Assembly (NCBI RefSeq): GCF_002029255.1
Contig: NZ_MZGT01000024.1
Coordinates: 1-64,000 of the forward strand
DNA: 64,000 nt
Direction: 5' to 3'
Source: Clostridium chromiireducens
Lineage (GTDB): Bacteria > Bacillota > Clostridia > Clostridiales > Clostridiaceae
This document shows positions 1 through 8,523 of the stretch, piece by piece. Made by a program: the position numbers and the translations under genes. Below the pieces are notes generated by a model. It saw only the letters and a program-made list of their open reading frames with translations. It had not been told where the DNA came from and searched no databases. The number at the start of each line of letters is the position of its first letter. Within the stretch, counting starts at the first letter, position 1.

Positions 1-2
1 CT

Positions 3-71
3 ATAGAAATATCCAGAGTTAATTTTAGAAATATTCTAGAAAAAATACAAAAGTTTAAATTAAATATATAA
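3..71 (+). CDS. Possible C-terminal tail of an upstream gene (partial)
   Basis: An open frame enters from the window edge and stops at TAA 69-71, giving about 22 residues (ending KIQKFKLNI). The pattern 'ISR..F..IL' resembles the end of LytTR-type response regulators, but the piece is too short to assign. No start is visible. It could be chance in AT-rich DNA. Confidence 0.3.
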   Translation: MEISRVNFRNILEKIQKFKLNI

Positions 72-254
72 GAAAGATTAGAGTTGTAGGTTTTATTGCA
101 TAATATATTAAAATAACCTAATTAAAAAGTTACCAAAATGCATAAAAACACTTTTTCCCATATATACAGTTATATGTAAATGTTATACAATAATATTGAG
201 CAGAAAAGTATAGTATAATAGACATATTATGTGTTGTAGCCTGGGAGGATATAA

Positions 255-734
255 ATGAATTACATGATTTCTGACTTAATACAAAAAATAATTGATATAG
301 AAAGAGATATATTAAAAATATATAAAGAAATACAATGTATGTTTGAGAATAAGCCTAAAGTAGTTGGAATAATTGCTAGAGCTATTGAAAAAGAAGAACA
401 AGCGCATATTGGTTATTATGAAAGGTTGAAAGAAGAATTACAAGGCGATCTTAATGAAGTTATTGATTTTTATTTATATGATAAGGTATCAAAACTTATT
501 TATGAATTTAGGTCACATCTTTTAGTTCCTAAAATCGATAATGTTCAAGATTTAATTGAATATATCGTTGAATTGAAAAAGAACATTATAAGTCTTCTTA
601 TTGATGTTCAAGGACGCTTATTAGAAAAGTTAGATGATATTAATAATAATATTTATAAAGTTATGTCTAGAATTATAAAAGAAGAAGAAAAACATGAGAA
701 AATGTTTGAACAATTAGTAGTTCACAAAAAATAA
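255..734 (+). CDS. Ferritin-like diiron protein, function unknown
   Basis: This 159-residue, almost wholly helical protein has the residue layout of a ferritin/rubrerythrin four-helix bundle: Glu16 in helix A, an ExxH motif at Glu48-His51, a Glu near 106 in helix C, and a second ExxH at Glu144-His147. These would be the ligands of a two-iron centre. It lacks the rubredoxin CxxC domain of true rubrerythrin, so it is a stand-alone bundle, perhaps an iron-binding or peroxide/oxygen-defence protein; that role is inferred. The start is set by GGGAGG 7 bases upstream. It appears monocistronic, with a hairpin terminator at about 784-829. A non-metal helical bundle is the alternative. Confidence 0.6.
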   Translation: MNYMISDLIQKIIDIERDILKIYKEIQCMFENKPKVVGIIARAIEKEEQAHIGYYERLKEELQGDLNEVIDFYLYDKVSKLIYEFRSHLLVPKIDNVQDLIEYIVELKKNIISLLIDVQGRLLEKLDDINNNIYKVMSRIIKEEEKHEKMFEQLVVHKK

Positions 735-783
735 TTTCGATAATAGTGATTATAAATTTATTGATAATTAGATTATTAAACCT

Positions 784-829
784 AAAGAGCTTTAAATAGT
801 TTCATTTGCTATTTAGGCTTTTTTTATCT
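784..829 (+). terminator. Probable intrinsic terminator of the ferritin-like gene
   Basis: An AT-rich stem pairs the region around 786-798 with 809-820 (CTATTTAGGC arm) and is followed by seven Ts. Confidence 0.6.
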
Positions 830-1089
830 AATATAATTTTAAATAATTGGGAAATAATTATTTTGATACTTAAAATGTTATGTTAATTTTATATATGCAT
901 TTATAAGTTCATCTAATATCTGACTGACTTCAAGCAATTCACTACTATTTATTTTTTCTTTAGAGTTTGTTATTATTTAAAATAAGAAATAAAATAATTG
1001 TTTAAACTTAGTTTTTATTTATAGAATAGTATAAAATGATAATACTAAATAATATAAATGTTAAACATAATATATAAGTAGGTGAATAT
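830..1089. other. Intergenic stretch without a recognisable gene
   Basis: AT-rich DNA with stops in all frames. I see no convincing ORF or structured RNA. It presumably holds the promoter of the mntA-hepT pair. Confidence 0.5.
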
Positions 1090-1509
1090 ATGAAAAGTAT
1101 ATATCCAAAGGAGAAAATAAATTCAATTCTTGGATCTAAAGAAGTAGGTGATTTTTTTAATAAGTACAACTTAAGCAGCGTAATCACTTTTGGGAGCATA
1201 AACACTGATGATTTCAATGAAGAATCAGATGTGGATATCGCAATAATAGGGGATAATAAGATAGAACTAGGACCTATTTTAGAGCTTGAAATGTATTTAG
1301 AAAGCCTACTGAACAGGGAAATAGATGTAATAGATTTGAGAAGTGAAAACTTAGATTTGTTTCTTAAAATAGGAATTTTAAATGAGGGTAAAATAATTTA
1401 TACAGATGATAATAACTGTTGTCTACAAAAATTTGAAGAAAAACTAGACAGGATATATAGAGAAAATGAAAATTTCATATATTTTAGGAAGAAGGATGTG
1501 CTATCATGA
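1090..1509 (+). CDS. mntA: MntA-like minimal nucleotidyltransferase antitoxin
   Basis: A 139-residue protein with the minimal nucleotidyltransferase signature: Gly35-Ser36, ten residues, then Asp47-x-Asp49 (GSX10DXD), and a further Asp about 30 residues on as third metal ligand. In the type VII HepT-MntA toxin-antitoxin family this enzyme transfers AMP from ATP to a tyrosine of HepT and so silences the toxin. The gene overlaps the downstream hepT-like gene by four bases (ATGA), so the two are translationally coupled. The catalytic residues look intact, so it should be active. Antitoxin role is inferred from the partner and motif. Confidence 0.85.
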   Translation: MKSIYPKEKINSILGSKEVGDFFNKYNLSSVITFGSINTDDFNEESDVDIAIIGDNKIELGPILELEMYLESLLNREIDVIDLRSENLDLFLKIGILNEGKIIYTDDNNCCLQKFEEKLDRIYRENENFIYFRKKDVLS

Positions 1510-1937
1510 ATCAAGAAAGACTTATGAAAATAATTGAAGACCTACAAGAATGTACTTCTGATATAGAAGAATGTGTGTCTATATTAAGCAATAACAAAGA
1601 TAATAAAATTATGATAAAGCTTGCTAAGTCAAGTTTAAGGCAGTTATTTGTAAGTTTTCATACGATACTTGAAGAGCTGTGTTCTTTAATTTTAAAGGAA
1701 ATAAAAAAATATAAAATAGGAATTTCATTATACGATAGTTTAGTGATATTAAATGATGAACATATTATAGATGGTCAATTATTTTCTTTTTTGGAGAAAT
1801 CCAGATTACTTAGAAATAGAATTTCTCATAGATATAAAGAACCAACTCATGAAGAATTGTATGAACATATTGTTGAACACAAGGAAAATTTTGAGAAAAT
1901 ATTTACGATAGCAAAGAAATATTTAGATTATAAATAG
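1506..1937 (+). CDS. hepT: HepT-like (HEPN domain) ribonuclease toxin
   Basis: A 143-residue helical protein of the HepT/DUF86-type HEPN family. It contains the catalytic RX4HXY motif exactly: Arg103, His108, Tyr110. In characterised HepT toxins this motif cleaves RNA, and its Tyr is the residue AMPylated by MntA. The start codon overlaps the mntA stop (ATGA), with antitoxin first and toxin second. A hairpin plus T-run at 1944-1973 ends the pair, making a self-contained two-gene module. Toxicity here is inferred, not shown; the intact motif argues against decay. Confidence 0.85.
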   Translation: MNQERLMKIIEDLQECTSDIEECVSILSNNKDNKIMIKLAKSSLRQLFVSFHTILEELCSLILKEIKKYKIGISLYDSLVILNDEHIIDGQLFSFLEKSRLLRNRISHRYKEPTHEELYEHIVEHKENFEKIFTIAKKYLDYK

Positions 1938-1943
1938 TAAGGA

Positions 1944-1973
1944 AAAGGTGTCTATTAGAGGCATCTTTTTTTA
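1944..1973 (+). terminator. Terminator of mntA-hepT
   Basis: A short stem (AAGGTGTC with GGCATCTT, including G.U pairs) is followed by a run of Ts. Confidence 0.6.
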
Positions 1974-2143
1974 TAATGTTTGAAATTTTTAGAGGTTATC
2001 TAGTTAATATAAAGATAATAGCTGAAGTAATTATATAAGATAGTAACACTTGTTACATACCATGATGAAATAAAAAAGTATAATGTACTTAAGAAAGAGA
2101 TTTAAAATAGTAAATATAATGAAAGATATTAGGAGGAATTATT

Positions 2144-2326
2144 ATGATAACTAGAGATATGACATTAGCTCAAATAATACAAATGAAAGAGGATGCACCA
2201 CAAATTTTAATGAGCTTTGGAATGGGATGTGTTGGATGCCCATCAGCACAAGCTGAAAGTCTTGAAGATGCGGCAATGGTTCATGGATTAAACCTTGATG
2301 AATTATTAGCAGCATTAAATAAGTAA
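2144..2326 (+). CDS. DUF1858 hybrid-cluster-protein-associated redox disulfide protein
   Basis: A 60-residue protein matching the DUF1858 / TIGR03980-type family: an N-terminal 'ITRDMTLAQII' helix, then a glycine-rich loop with a CxxC pair at Cys29 and Cys32, then a helix beginning near 'SLEDAA'. The two cysteines can form a redox disulfide or bind a metal. The family is often found near hybrid cluster protein and other nitrogen-stress or sulfur redox genes; here the next gene downstream is a siroheme/FeS reductase-like protein. The ribosome site (AGGAGG) is strong. A large hairpin terminator follows, so it is probably transcribed alone. Biochemical role unknown. Confidence 0.85.
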   Translation: MITRDMTLAQIIQMKEDAPQILMSFGMGCVGCPSAQAESLEDAAMVHGLNLDELLAALNK

Positions 2327-2371
2327 AACATACAAAGGAACGTAACATATTTTTATAGAAAATAGCCAAAT

Positions 2372-2460
2372 TAAAGGATACTCTTTTGATTCAATGTTAA
2401 AGAATATGACTGCAATTTTTATTCTTAACAATGATTCTAAAAAGAATATCCTTTTTTTAA
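2372..2460 (+). terminator. Large imperfect hairpin terminator
   Basis: An arm at 2375-2408 pairs imperfectly with 2424-2452 (AAAGGATA...TATCCTTT at the base) and is followed by seven Ts. The arms are unusually long for a simple terminator. Confidence 0.7.
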
Positions 2461-2659
2461 TAAGTAGATATAAAAATATTAATTAGTTTCATGAGTTAAT
2501 ATAAACCTAATTATAGGTTACATCGAGAATCACTTATTATTTATATTAAATCATGTTATAATAACTAATATTGATAAAAGAATGCAAATTAGATTGTGAA
2601 ATTTGTACAGTTATATTTATAGGCATTGGAAAATAGCGTAAATAGTAGGAGGACAGAAG
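2461..2659. other. Promoter-containing intergenic stretch
   Basis: No ORF is visible. A TATAAT-like hexamer lies near 2558, about 100 bases before the reductase-like gene; I could not assign a matching -35 with confidence. Confidence 0.3.
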
Positions 2660-3331
2660 ATGAGCTTTGGGAATTTACAGAAAATTAGAGACGGAAAAAG
2701 AACATTTGGAATTACACCTCATATTCCAGGTGGATTTATAACAACAGATATAATGCAAAAAATTGTTGATGTGGCAAAAAAATATGATGGAGTATTAAAA
2801 ATTACTTCTGGACAACGTATATTAATTACTAATTTGAAGCAAGAAGATTTGCTTATCATATGGAAAGAGCTTGGTATGGAGCCAGCAGTTAGAACACAAA
2901 ATTCAGTTAAGAATGTTGAAATGTGTCCCGCTGGATATTGTAAAAGATCAAAATTTAATACAATTGGTACTGGAATGAAGCTTTCTAAAAAATACCAATG
3001 GATGGAGGTGCCATGCAGAACTAAAATAGGAGTAGCAGGTTGTAGAAATGCATGTGGTAGTGTTTATAGTAAAGATGTTGGAGTTATAGCTGATAAGACT
3101 GGATTTATAGTAACTGCTGGCGGATCTGGTGGATATAATCCAAGGATGTCAGATATTATAGCAGTAGATATAAATGAAAAACAAACTCTGAATTTAGTAG
3201 ATAGTATTTTTGATTATTATAAAGGAAATGCGGAAGATGGAGAAAAACTTGGATTTTTCATCGATAGAATTGGACTAGAAAAATTTAAACATGAAGTTTT
3301 AAAAGGGATAGAAGATTCAGCAAAAGAATAG
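2660..3331 (+). CDS. Half-size nitrite/sulfite reductase-like FeS/siroheme protein
   Basis: A 223-residue protein with one copy each of the two building blocks of siroheme sulfite/nitrite reductases: a ferredoxin-like half-domain at about 10-75 and the 4Fe-4S/siroheme half-domain at about 85-210. Cysteines 89, 94, 128 and 132 are arranged CX4C...CX3C, close to the CX5C...CX3C of the family, and Cys119 is extra. Full reductases contain the pair twice, so this is a half-size form, presumably a homodimer or a subunit. Substrate cannot be told; sulfite and nitrite are candidates. Strong AGGAGG ribosome site. It stands alone between two hairpins. Confidence 0.75.
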   Translation: MSFGNLQKIRDGKRTFGITPHIPGGFITTDIMQKIVDVAKKYDGVLKITSGQRILITNLKQEDLLIIWKELGMEPAVRTQNSVKNVEMCPAGYCKRSKFNTIGTGMKLSKKYQWMEVPCRTKIGVAGCRNACGSVYSKDVGVIADKTGFIVTAGGSGGYNPRMSDIIAVDINEKQTLNLVDSIFDYYKGNAEDGEKLGFFIDRIGLEKFKHEVLKGIEDSAKE

Positions 3332-3345
3332 AATGTTTAACTAGC

Positions 3346-3390
3346 GAAATAAGTTAGAAGATATTTTTTTATATCAACTAACTTATTTTC
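3346..3390. terminator. Hairpin terminator
   Basis: AAATAAGTTAG (3347-3357) pairs perfectly with CTAACTTATTT (3378-3388). The T-run lies in the loop and right arm, so termination is probable rather than certain. Confidence 0.5.
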
Positions 3391-3474
3391 TATTATGTTA
3401 TATAGTAATAATACTTATTGGCTCAGAAAAAAATACAGTTAGAGAGGGGCTGAGCCTGAATTAAGGAGAGAAAA

Positions 3475-4137
3475 ATGAAGAAAATTGATGCAGTATTGTT
3501 TGATATGGATGGAGTTATATTTGATACAGAGAATGTATATTTAGATATTTGGACAAAGGTATTTGAGAAATATGGATATACAATGACTTTAGATGTCTAC
3601 ATTTCAGTTATGGGGACAGGTCGTGAAAATGTAATAAAAACATTTCTGGAAATATACGGCGAAGACCTACCTATAGGAGAGATGTATATAGAAAAAGATA
3701 AAAAGTTAGAAAAAGTTATAAAAAATGGATTAGTACCAACAAAACAAGGAGCAAAAGAAATTTTAAACTACTTTAAACAAAAGAATTATAAAATTGCACT
3801 TGCAACCGCTGCAAAAAGAGATAGAGTAGCAAGGCAATTAAAAATGGCGGATATGATAGATATTTTTGATGATATAGTCTGTGGAGATGATATAAAATTT
3901 GGCAAACCAAATCCGGAAATATTCTTGAAAGCAGCTCAAAAGCTTAGTGTAGATCCAGGAAAGTGTCTTGTTATAGAAGATTCACCAGCAGGTATAAAAG
4001 CAGCATTTAATGCGAAAATGACAGGTATTCATGTAGAGGATTTAAAGAAAGCGGATGAGGAAATACTAAATTACTGCTATAAGAGCTTCAAAAATTTATT
4101 AGAGATTCAAGAATATTTTAATAATTTAGAAATTTAA
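3475..4137 (+). CDS. HAD-superfamily phosphatase (beta-phosphoglucomutase-like)
   Basis: A 220-residue HAD hydrolase with all four motifs: DMDGVIFDTE at 9-18 (Asp nucleophile and general acid), a Thr in 'LATAAKRD' near 109, Lys in 'FGKPNPEIF' near 143, and the acidic 'VIEDSPAGI' near 165. The helical cap between motifs I and II (about 19-85) places it in the subfamily that includes beta-phosphoglucomutases and small sugar-phosphate or nucleotide phosphatases. Substrate is unknown. The start follows AAGGAG. It has no obvious operon partner; a second HAD gene of the same class lies at 60301-60930. Confidence 0.85.
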   Translation: MKKIDAVLFDMDGVIFDTENVYLDIWTKVFEKYGYTMTLDVYISVMGTGRENVIKTFLEIYGEDLPIGEMYIEKDKKLEKVIKNGLVPTKQGAKEILNYFKQKNYKIALATAAKRDRVARQLKMADMIDIFDDIVCGDDIKFGKPNPEIFLKAAQKLSVDPGKCLVIEDSPAGIKAAFNAKMTGIHVEDLKKADEEILNYCYKSFKNLLEIQEYFNNLEI

Positions 4138-4397
4138 CTATTTAAAATATATATAGGATTTTTTTTTTATTCTTTGCCAAAACTTATAATTATCATATTA
4201 GTGATTAAATATTGCAATAAATGATAAAATATAAAATATAACTTTACAATTATAGTGGCAGAAAATATAATTAATATTGCTATAGGATACACGATTTAAA
4301 AATCTATATAAAATCACTTTTTCAATATTTAATAATATATATAGATGTATAAAGCAAAATTTTGAAAATAACGTAAGAAAATTAAGGAGTGAATATT

Positions 4398-6338
4398 ATG
4401 GGAGATAAGAAAACATCTTTTATACAAAGTGCACTAGGTTCTGTTTTTTCTGTTTTTAGCCCAGAAGAACTAAAAGAATTATCAGATGGTAGAAAGATAG
4501 CTATCTGCGGAAAAGTTAATAAACCTGGAATAATTGAAGTTCCAGAGGGAGCTACACTTAATGATATAATAGAGCAATGTGGAGGCCTTATTAATAAGAG
4601 TAATTTTAAGGCGGCTCAAATTGGGTTACCTTTCGGTGGATTTTTAACAGAAGATAGCTTAGATAAAGAATTTGATTTTGGATTATTTTATGAAAATATT
4701 GCTAGAACAATAATTATATTATCACAAGAAGATTGTATAATCCAGTTTGAAAAATTCTATATTGAGTACTTATTAGCCAAAATCAAGGATGGTTCTTATA
4801 AGAATTATGAAATAGTTAAAGATGATATAACAGAAATGTTTAATATTTTAAATAGAATAAGCAAAGGCGTATCAAATATGCGTGAGATTTATATCTTAAG
4901 AAATCTTGCGGTAACTGTAAAAAGTAAAATGCATCAAAAACACAATATAATGGAAGAGATAATTGAAAAGTTTTACCACGAAATAGAAGAACATATTGAA
5001 GAAAAGAAATGTTATACTTCACAATGTAATCATCTTATCAAGTTAACGATTACAAAAAAATGTATTGGATGTGGGGCTTGTAAAAGAGCATGTCCTGTAG
5101 ATTGTATAGATGGGGAATTAAAGAAGCAACATAATATAGATTACAACAGATGTACTCATTGTGGAGCGTGTGTATCGGCATGTCCAGTTGATGCTATTAC
5201 AGCTGGTGATAATACTATGTTATTCCTTAGAGATTTAGCTACACCAAATAAAATAGTTATTACTCAAATGGCACCAGCAGTTAGAGTTGCAATAGGTGAA
5301 GCATTTGGGTTTGAACCAGGAGAAAATGTAGAGAAAAAGATAGCTGCAGGTCTTAGAAAACTAGGTGTAGATTATGTATTTGACACTAGCTGGGGCGCAG
5401 ATTTAACTATAATGGAAGAAGCAGCGGAACTTCAAGAAAGACTTGAAAAACATTTAGCTGGAGATGAAAATGTAAAACTTCCAATTCTTACATCATGTTG
5501 TCCTTCATGGATAAAATTTATAGAACAGAATTATGGAGATATGCTAGATGTACCATCTTCTGCAAAGTCACCAATGGAGATGTTTGCTATAGTAGCTAAA
5601 GAAATATGGGCAAAGGAAAAAGGACTTTCACGTGATGAGGTAACATCTGTTGCAATAATGCCTTGTATAGCAAAGAAATATGAAGCATCAAGATCAGAAT
5701 TTTCAGTTGATATGAATTATGACGTTGATTATGTTATTACAACCAGAGAACTTATTAAAATCTTTGAAAATTCGGCAATAGATTTGAAGAATATTGAAGA
5801 TGAAGAAATAGATACAGTCATGGGTGAATATACAGGTGCTGGTATCATTTTTGGAAGAACTGGTGGAGTAATTGAAGCGGCTACAAGAACGGCACTAGAA
5901 AAAATGACTGGTAAAAGATTTGACAATATAGAATTCGAAGGACTTAGAGGATGGGATGGTTTCAGAGTTTGCGAGCTTGAAGCAGGAGATATAAAGCTTA
6001 GAATCGGGGTTGCACATGGTCTTAGAGAAGCTGCTAAAATGCTTGATAAAATAAGATCAGGTGAAGAATTCTTCCATGCAATAGAAATTATGGCCTGTGT
6101 AGGTGGATGCGTAGGTGGAGGCGGTCAACCTAAAATAAAGGGAAATAAACAAGCAGCATTACAAAAAAGAGCAGAAGGGCTAAATGATATAGATAGATCT
6201 AAGACTCTTAGAAGATCTAATGAAAATCCAGAGGTGCTTGCTATTTATGATAAATATTTAAATCATCCATTAAGTCATAAAGCTCATGAATTACTTCATA
6301 CAACTTATTTTCCAAGAATTAAGAAAAATAATGAATAA
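4398..6338 (+). CDS. [FeFe] hydrogenase with N-terminal NuoF-like SLBB region
   Basis: 646 residues. From about 220 to 275 are two CxxCxxCxxxC 4Fe-4S ferredoxin motifs. The catalytic domain follows with all three H-cluster signatures: TSCCPSW near 365, MPCIAKKYE near 421 and MACVGGCVGGGGQP near 565. The first 200 residues resemble the SLBB part of NuoF/HydB-type subunits (including 'PFGGFLTEDSLD'), followed by a helical stretch where NuoF carries its cluster-binding cysteines; these are missing here. It should make or consume H2 in the cytoplasm using ferredoxin-type donors. ATG 4398 is preferred over an in-frame GTG nine bases upstream because the latter overlaps the AAGGAG site. A terminator follows. 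Confidence 0.95.
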   Translation: MGDKKTSFIQSALGSVFSVFSPEELKELSDGRKIAICGKVNKPGIIEVPEGATLNDIIEQCGGLINKSNFKAAQIGLPFGGFLTEDSLDKEFDFGLFYENIARTIIILSQEDCIIQFEKFYIEYLLAKIKDGSYKNYEIVKDDITEMFNILNRISKGVSNMREIYILRNLAVTVKSKMHQKHNIMEEIIEKFYHEIEEHIEEKKCYTSQCNHLIKLTITKKCIGCGACKRACPVDCIDGELKKQHNIDYNRCTHCGACVSACPVDAITAGDNTMLFLRDLATPNKIVITQMAPAVRVAIGEAFGFEPGENVEKKIAAGLRKLGVDYVFDTSWGADLTIMEEAAELQERLEKHLAGDENVKLPILTSCCPSWIKFIEQNYGDMLDVPSSAKSPMEMFAIVAKEIWAKEKGLSRDEVTSVAIMPCIAKKYEASRSEFSVDMNYDVDYVITTRELIKIFENSAIDLKNIEDEEIDTVMGEYTGAGIIFGRTGGVIEAATRTALEKMTGKRFDNIEFEGLRGWDGFRVCELEAGDIKLRIGVAHGLREAAKMLDKIRSGEEFFHAIEIMACVGGCVGGGGQPKIKGNKQAALQKRAEGLNDIDRSKTLRRSNENPEVLAIYDKYLNHPLSHKAHELLHTTYFPRIKKNNE

Positions 6339-6354
6339 AGGACATAAGTAAAGA

Positions 6355-6392
6355 AGTGAACTCCCTGGATGCAAATTCAGGGGGTTTTTGTT
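6355..6392 (+). terminator. Terminator of the hydrogenase gene
   Basis: CCCTG (6363-6367) pairs with CAGGG, followed by five Ts. Confidence 0.75.
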
Positions 6393-6768
6393 GAAAAATT
6401 ATAAGATATTTATGTGATTAATAGTTATATAAATAAAATGTAAAGTATAAATTTAATATTTTATTAAATTATATATTTTAAATATTATAATGATGGATAA
6501 AGTTTTATTAAATTAGTTAATAATATGTTATACTTATGTTAATAATTGTTAATACTAAGCTTATTAAAAGGCTATATCAAATTGCATTAGAAAATGACTT
6601 TATCTATTTGATTACTATTAATCTTTATTTTAAATGGCGTTTAATACTGGAGGCATAACATAGGTATTATATCCAATAATATTTACCATTTTACCTAATT
6701 ATATAACCAATATTTTCAACTAAATAAAGTTGGTGTCATGATAAAAACGTTTTAATATTAAATTTAGG
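6393..6768. other. Long AT-rich intergenic region upstream of the phosphate operon
   Basis: Very AT-rich with stops in all frames. I see no RNA gene or ORF. The Pho-box-like repeats at 6769-6806 form its right end. Confidence 0.5.
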
Positions 6769-6806
6769 TTAAGTTTTATTAAAAATAGTTTAAATTTATT
6801 TTAAAA
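6769..6806 (+). promoter_or_regulatory. Candidate PhoP box upstream of DUF47-pit
   Basis: Four TTAA cores begin at 6769, 6779, 6790 and 6801, so they repeat every 10-11 bases. The Gram-positive PhoP box is a set of TTAACA-like hexamers at 11-bp period. The placement about 75-110 bases before a phosphate transport operon fits. The DNA is AT-rich, so chance is possible. Confidence 0.4.
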
Positions 6807-6881
6807 TAGAATATACTGGTACAGGATTGTAATTTTCAATAAATATGTCGAATTTTATATTTTACAGGGAGATGTGATAGT

Positions 6882-7508
6882 ATGTTTAATTTAAATCCAA
6901 AAGAAGATAAGTTCTATAAAATGTTTATAGAAGCAGCTCAAAACGTTGATGAGGCTGCATCGGTTTTAAGAAAAAGTTTAGATTCATTATCTACTAATAT
7001 TGATCTTAATGTAAGTAAGATTGAAGAATTAGAACATAATGGAGACAGATTAGTAAATACTATGGTTAAAGAGCTAAATGATTCATTTATTACTCCATTT
7101 GATAGAGAAGATATGTATTTATTAAGTAAAAGATTGGATGATATATTAGATTTAATTAATTCAACAATACATAGATTTGTAATGTTTAATGTTACAGAAA
7201 GTACAGATGCATCTAAATATCTTGCAGATATGATAATTAAATGTACAAAGCTAATTGTAGAACTAATTAGTGAGCTTCACTTAATAGGAGGTAAAAATTC
7301 TATAAGTGAAAAAATTATTACAATAAATCAAATAGAAAGTGAAGTGGATCGTTTATTTAGAACAACAGTGGGTGATTTATTTAGAAATGAAAAAGATCCA
7401 ATTGAAATTATAAAATGGAAAGAAATATATCAAATACTAGAAAACACCATTGATAAATGTGAGAAAATAGCAAATATTATAGAGGGAGTTGTCATTAAAA
7501 ATGCTTAG
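6882..7508 (+). CDS. DUF47 (PhoU-like) protein, Pit-associated regulator
   Basis: A 208-residue all-helical protein of the DUF47/YkaA family, relatives of PhoU. Acidic segments such as 'ELEHNGDRL' and 'EKCEKIANIIE' carry the conserved Glu/Asp sites that bind metal in PhoU-like folds. Members are almost always encoded with a PiT-family phosphate permease and are thought to regulate it. That is the case here: the permease start lies inside the end of this gene (8-bp overlap), so the two are translationally coupled. Start after AGGGAG. Likely under phosphate control through the repeat at 6769-6806 (inference). Confidence 0.9.
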   Translation: MFNLNPKEDKFYKMFIEAAQNVDEAASVLRKSLDSLSTNIDLNVSKIEELEHNGDRLVNTMVKELNDSFITPFDREDMYLLSKRLDDILDLINSTIHRFVMFNVTESTDASKYLADMIIKCTKLIVELISELHLIGGKNSISEKIITINQIESEVDRLFRTTVGDLFRNEKDPIEIIKWKEIYQILENTIDKCEKIANIIEGVVIKNA

Positions 7509-8499
7509 CACTATGACCATAACAGTATTAATAGTAATAATGGTACTGGCATTTGATTTTATAAATGGATTTCATGATACAGCTGTAGCAGTTGCTACAT
7601 CTATTACAACAAGAGCACTTACTCCAAAAGCTGCTATAATACTATGTGCTATATTTAATTTTATGGGTGCATTTAGTGGAACAGCAGTTGCTAAAACTGT
7701 AGGTGCAAATATTGTAGATCAATCAAATATTAAGCAATGGGTTATACTTGGGATGTTAATATCAGCAATTATATGGAACTTAATCACATGGTATTTTGGT
7801 ATACCAAGTAGTTCTTCTCATGCATTAATAGGAGCACTTGTTGGTGGAGGAATTGCCTATACTGGAAGTTTTAACGTGGTAAATTGGTATAATCTTTTTA
7901 ATAGTGTAATTATGTGGATATTTATTGCTCCAGTTATAGGTTTTGCTGCCGGATATATATTAATGATAGCTTTGAACTGGATTTTAAAACCATTTAAAAT
8001 CCAATTTATAAATAAATTGTTTTTAAAACTTCAAGTTGTTGCTGGTGCATTTATGGCATTTGAGCATGGTGGAAATGATGCTCAAAAGTCCATGGGAATG
8101 ATAACAATGGCATTATTAAGTGGAGGATTTATAAGTTCATTTAATGTTCCAACTTGGGTTATAATAGCATGCGCTTTAGCTATGGCGTTAGGGACAGCTG
8201 CAGGAGGAAAAAAAATTATCAAAACTATGGGAAGTGGAATGGCGAAATTAACACCAGTAAATGGGTTTACAGCCCAAACAGGTGGTGCGGCAGTAATATT
8301 CTTAGCAACTTTATTCCATGCTCCAGTAAGCACAACCCACATAATATCAACAACAGTTATGGGAGTGGGTGCATCTAAGAGAATTAAGTCAGTTAAATGG
8401 GGAGTTGCTCAAAATATAGTTTGGGCTTGGATTTTAACAATACCAATAACAGCAGTTCTTTCGGCGATAATCATATATATAATGAAAATATTTATGTAA
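7501..8499 (+). CDS. PiT-family inorganic phosphate permease
   Basis: A 332-residue polytopic membrane protein of the PHO4/PiT family, with about ten hydrophobic segments. Both halves carry the inverted-repeat signature: 'FDFINGFHDTAVAVATSI' near 12-30 and 'AFEHGGNDAQKSMG' near 183-197, where the GxNDxx motif lies at the transport site. It imports phosphate with a cation (H+ or Na+). ATG 7501 overlaps the DUF47 stop at 7506-7508; a TTG four codons upstream is in frame but lies on top of the ribosome site. Followed by an exceptionally long perfect hairpin. Confidence 0.9.
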   Translation: MLSTMTITVLIVIMVLAFDFINGFHDTAVAVATSITTRALTPKAAIILCAIFNFMGAFSGTAVAKTVGANIVDQSNIKQWVILGMLISAIIWNLITWYFGIPSSSSHALIGALVGGGIAYTGSFNVVNWYNLFNSVIMWIFIAPVIGFAAGYILMIALNWILKPFKIQFINKLFLKLQVVAGAFMAFEHGGNDAQKSMGMITMALLSGGFISSFNVPTWVIIACALAMALGTAAGGKKIIKTMGSGMAKLTPVNGFTAQTGGAAVIFLATLFHAPVSTTHIISTTVMGVGASKRIKSVKWGVAQNIVWAWILTIPITAVLSAIIIYIMKIFM

Positions 8500-8523
8500 T
8501 TAAATACTTATTTTAGTTATTAT

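Noticed and set aside
1008-1217. Minus-strand 69-codon open frame over mntA
   Set aside because: Antisense shadow of a real gene; no ribosome site, hydrophobic composition by chance.
8154-8378. Second plus-strand frame inside the phosphate permease gene
   Set aside because: Shadow frame; the permease frame is clearly coding.
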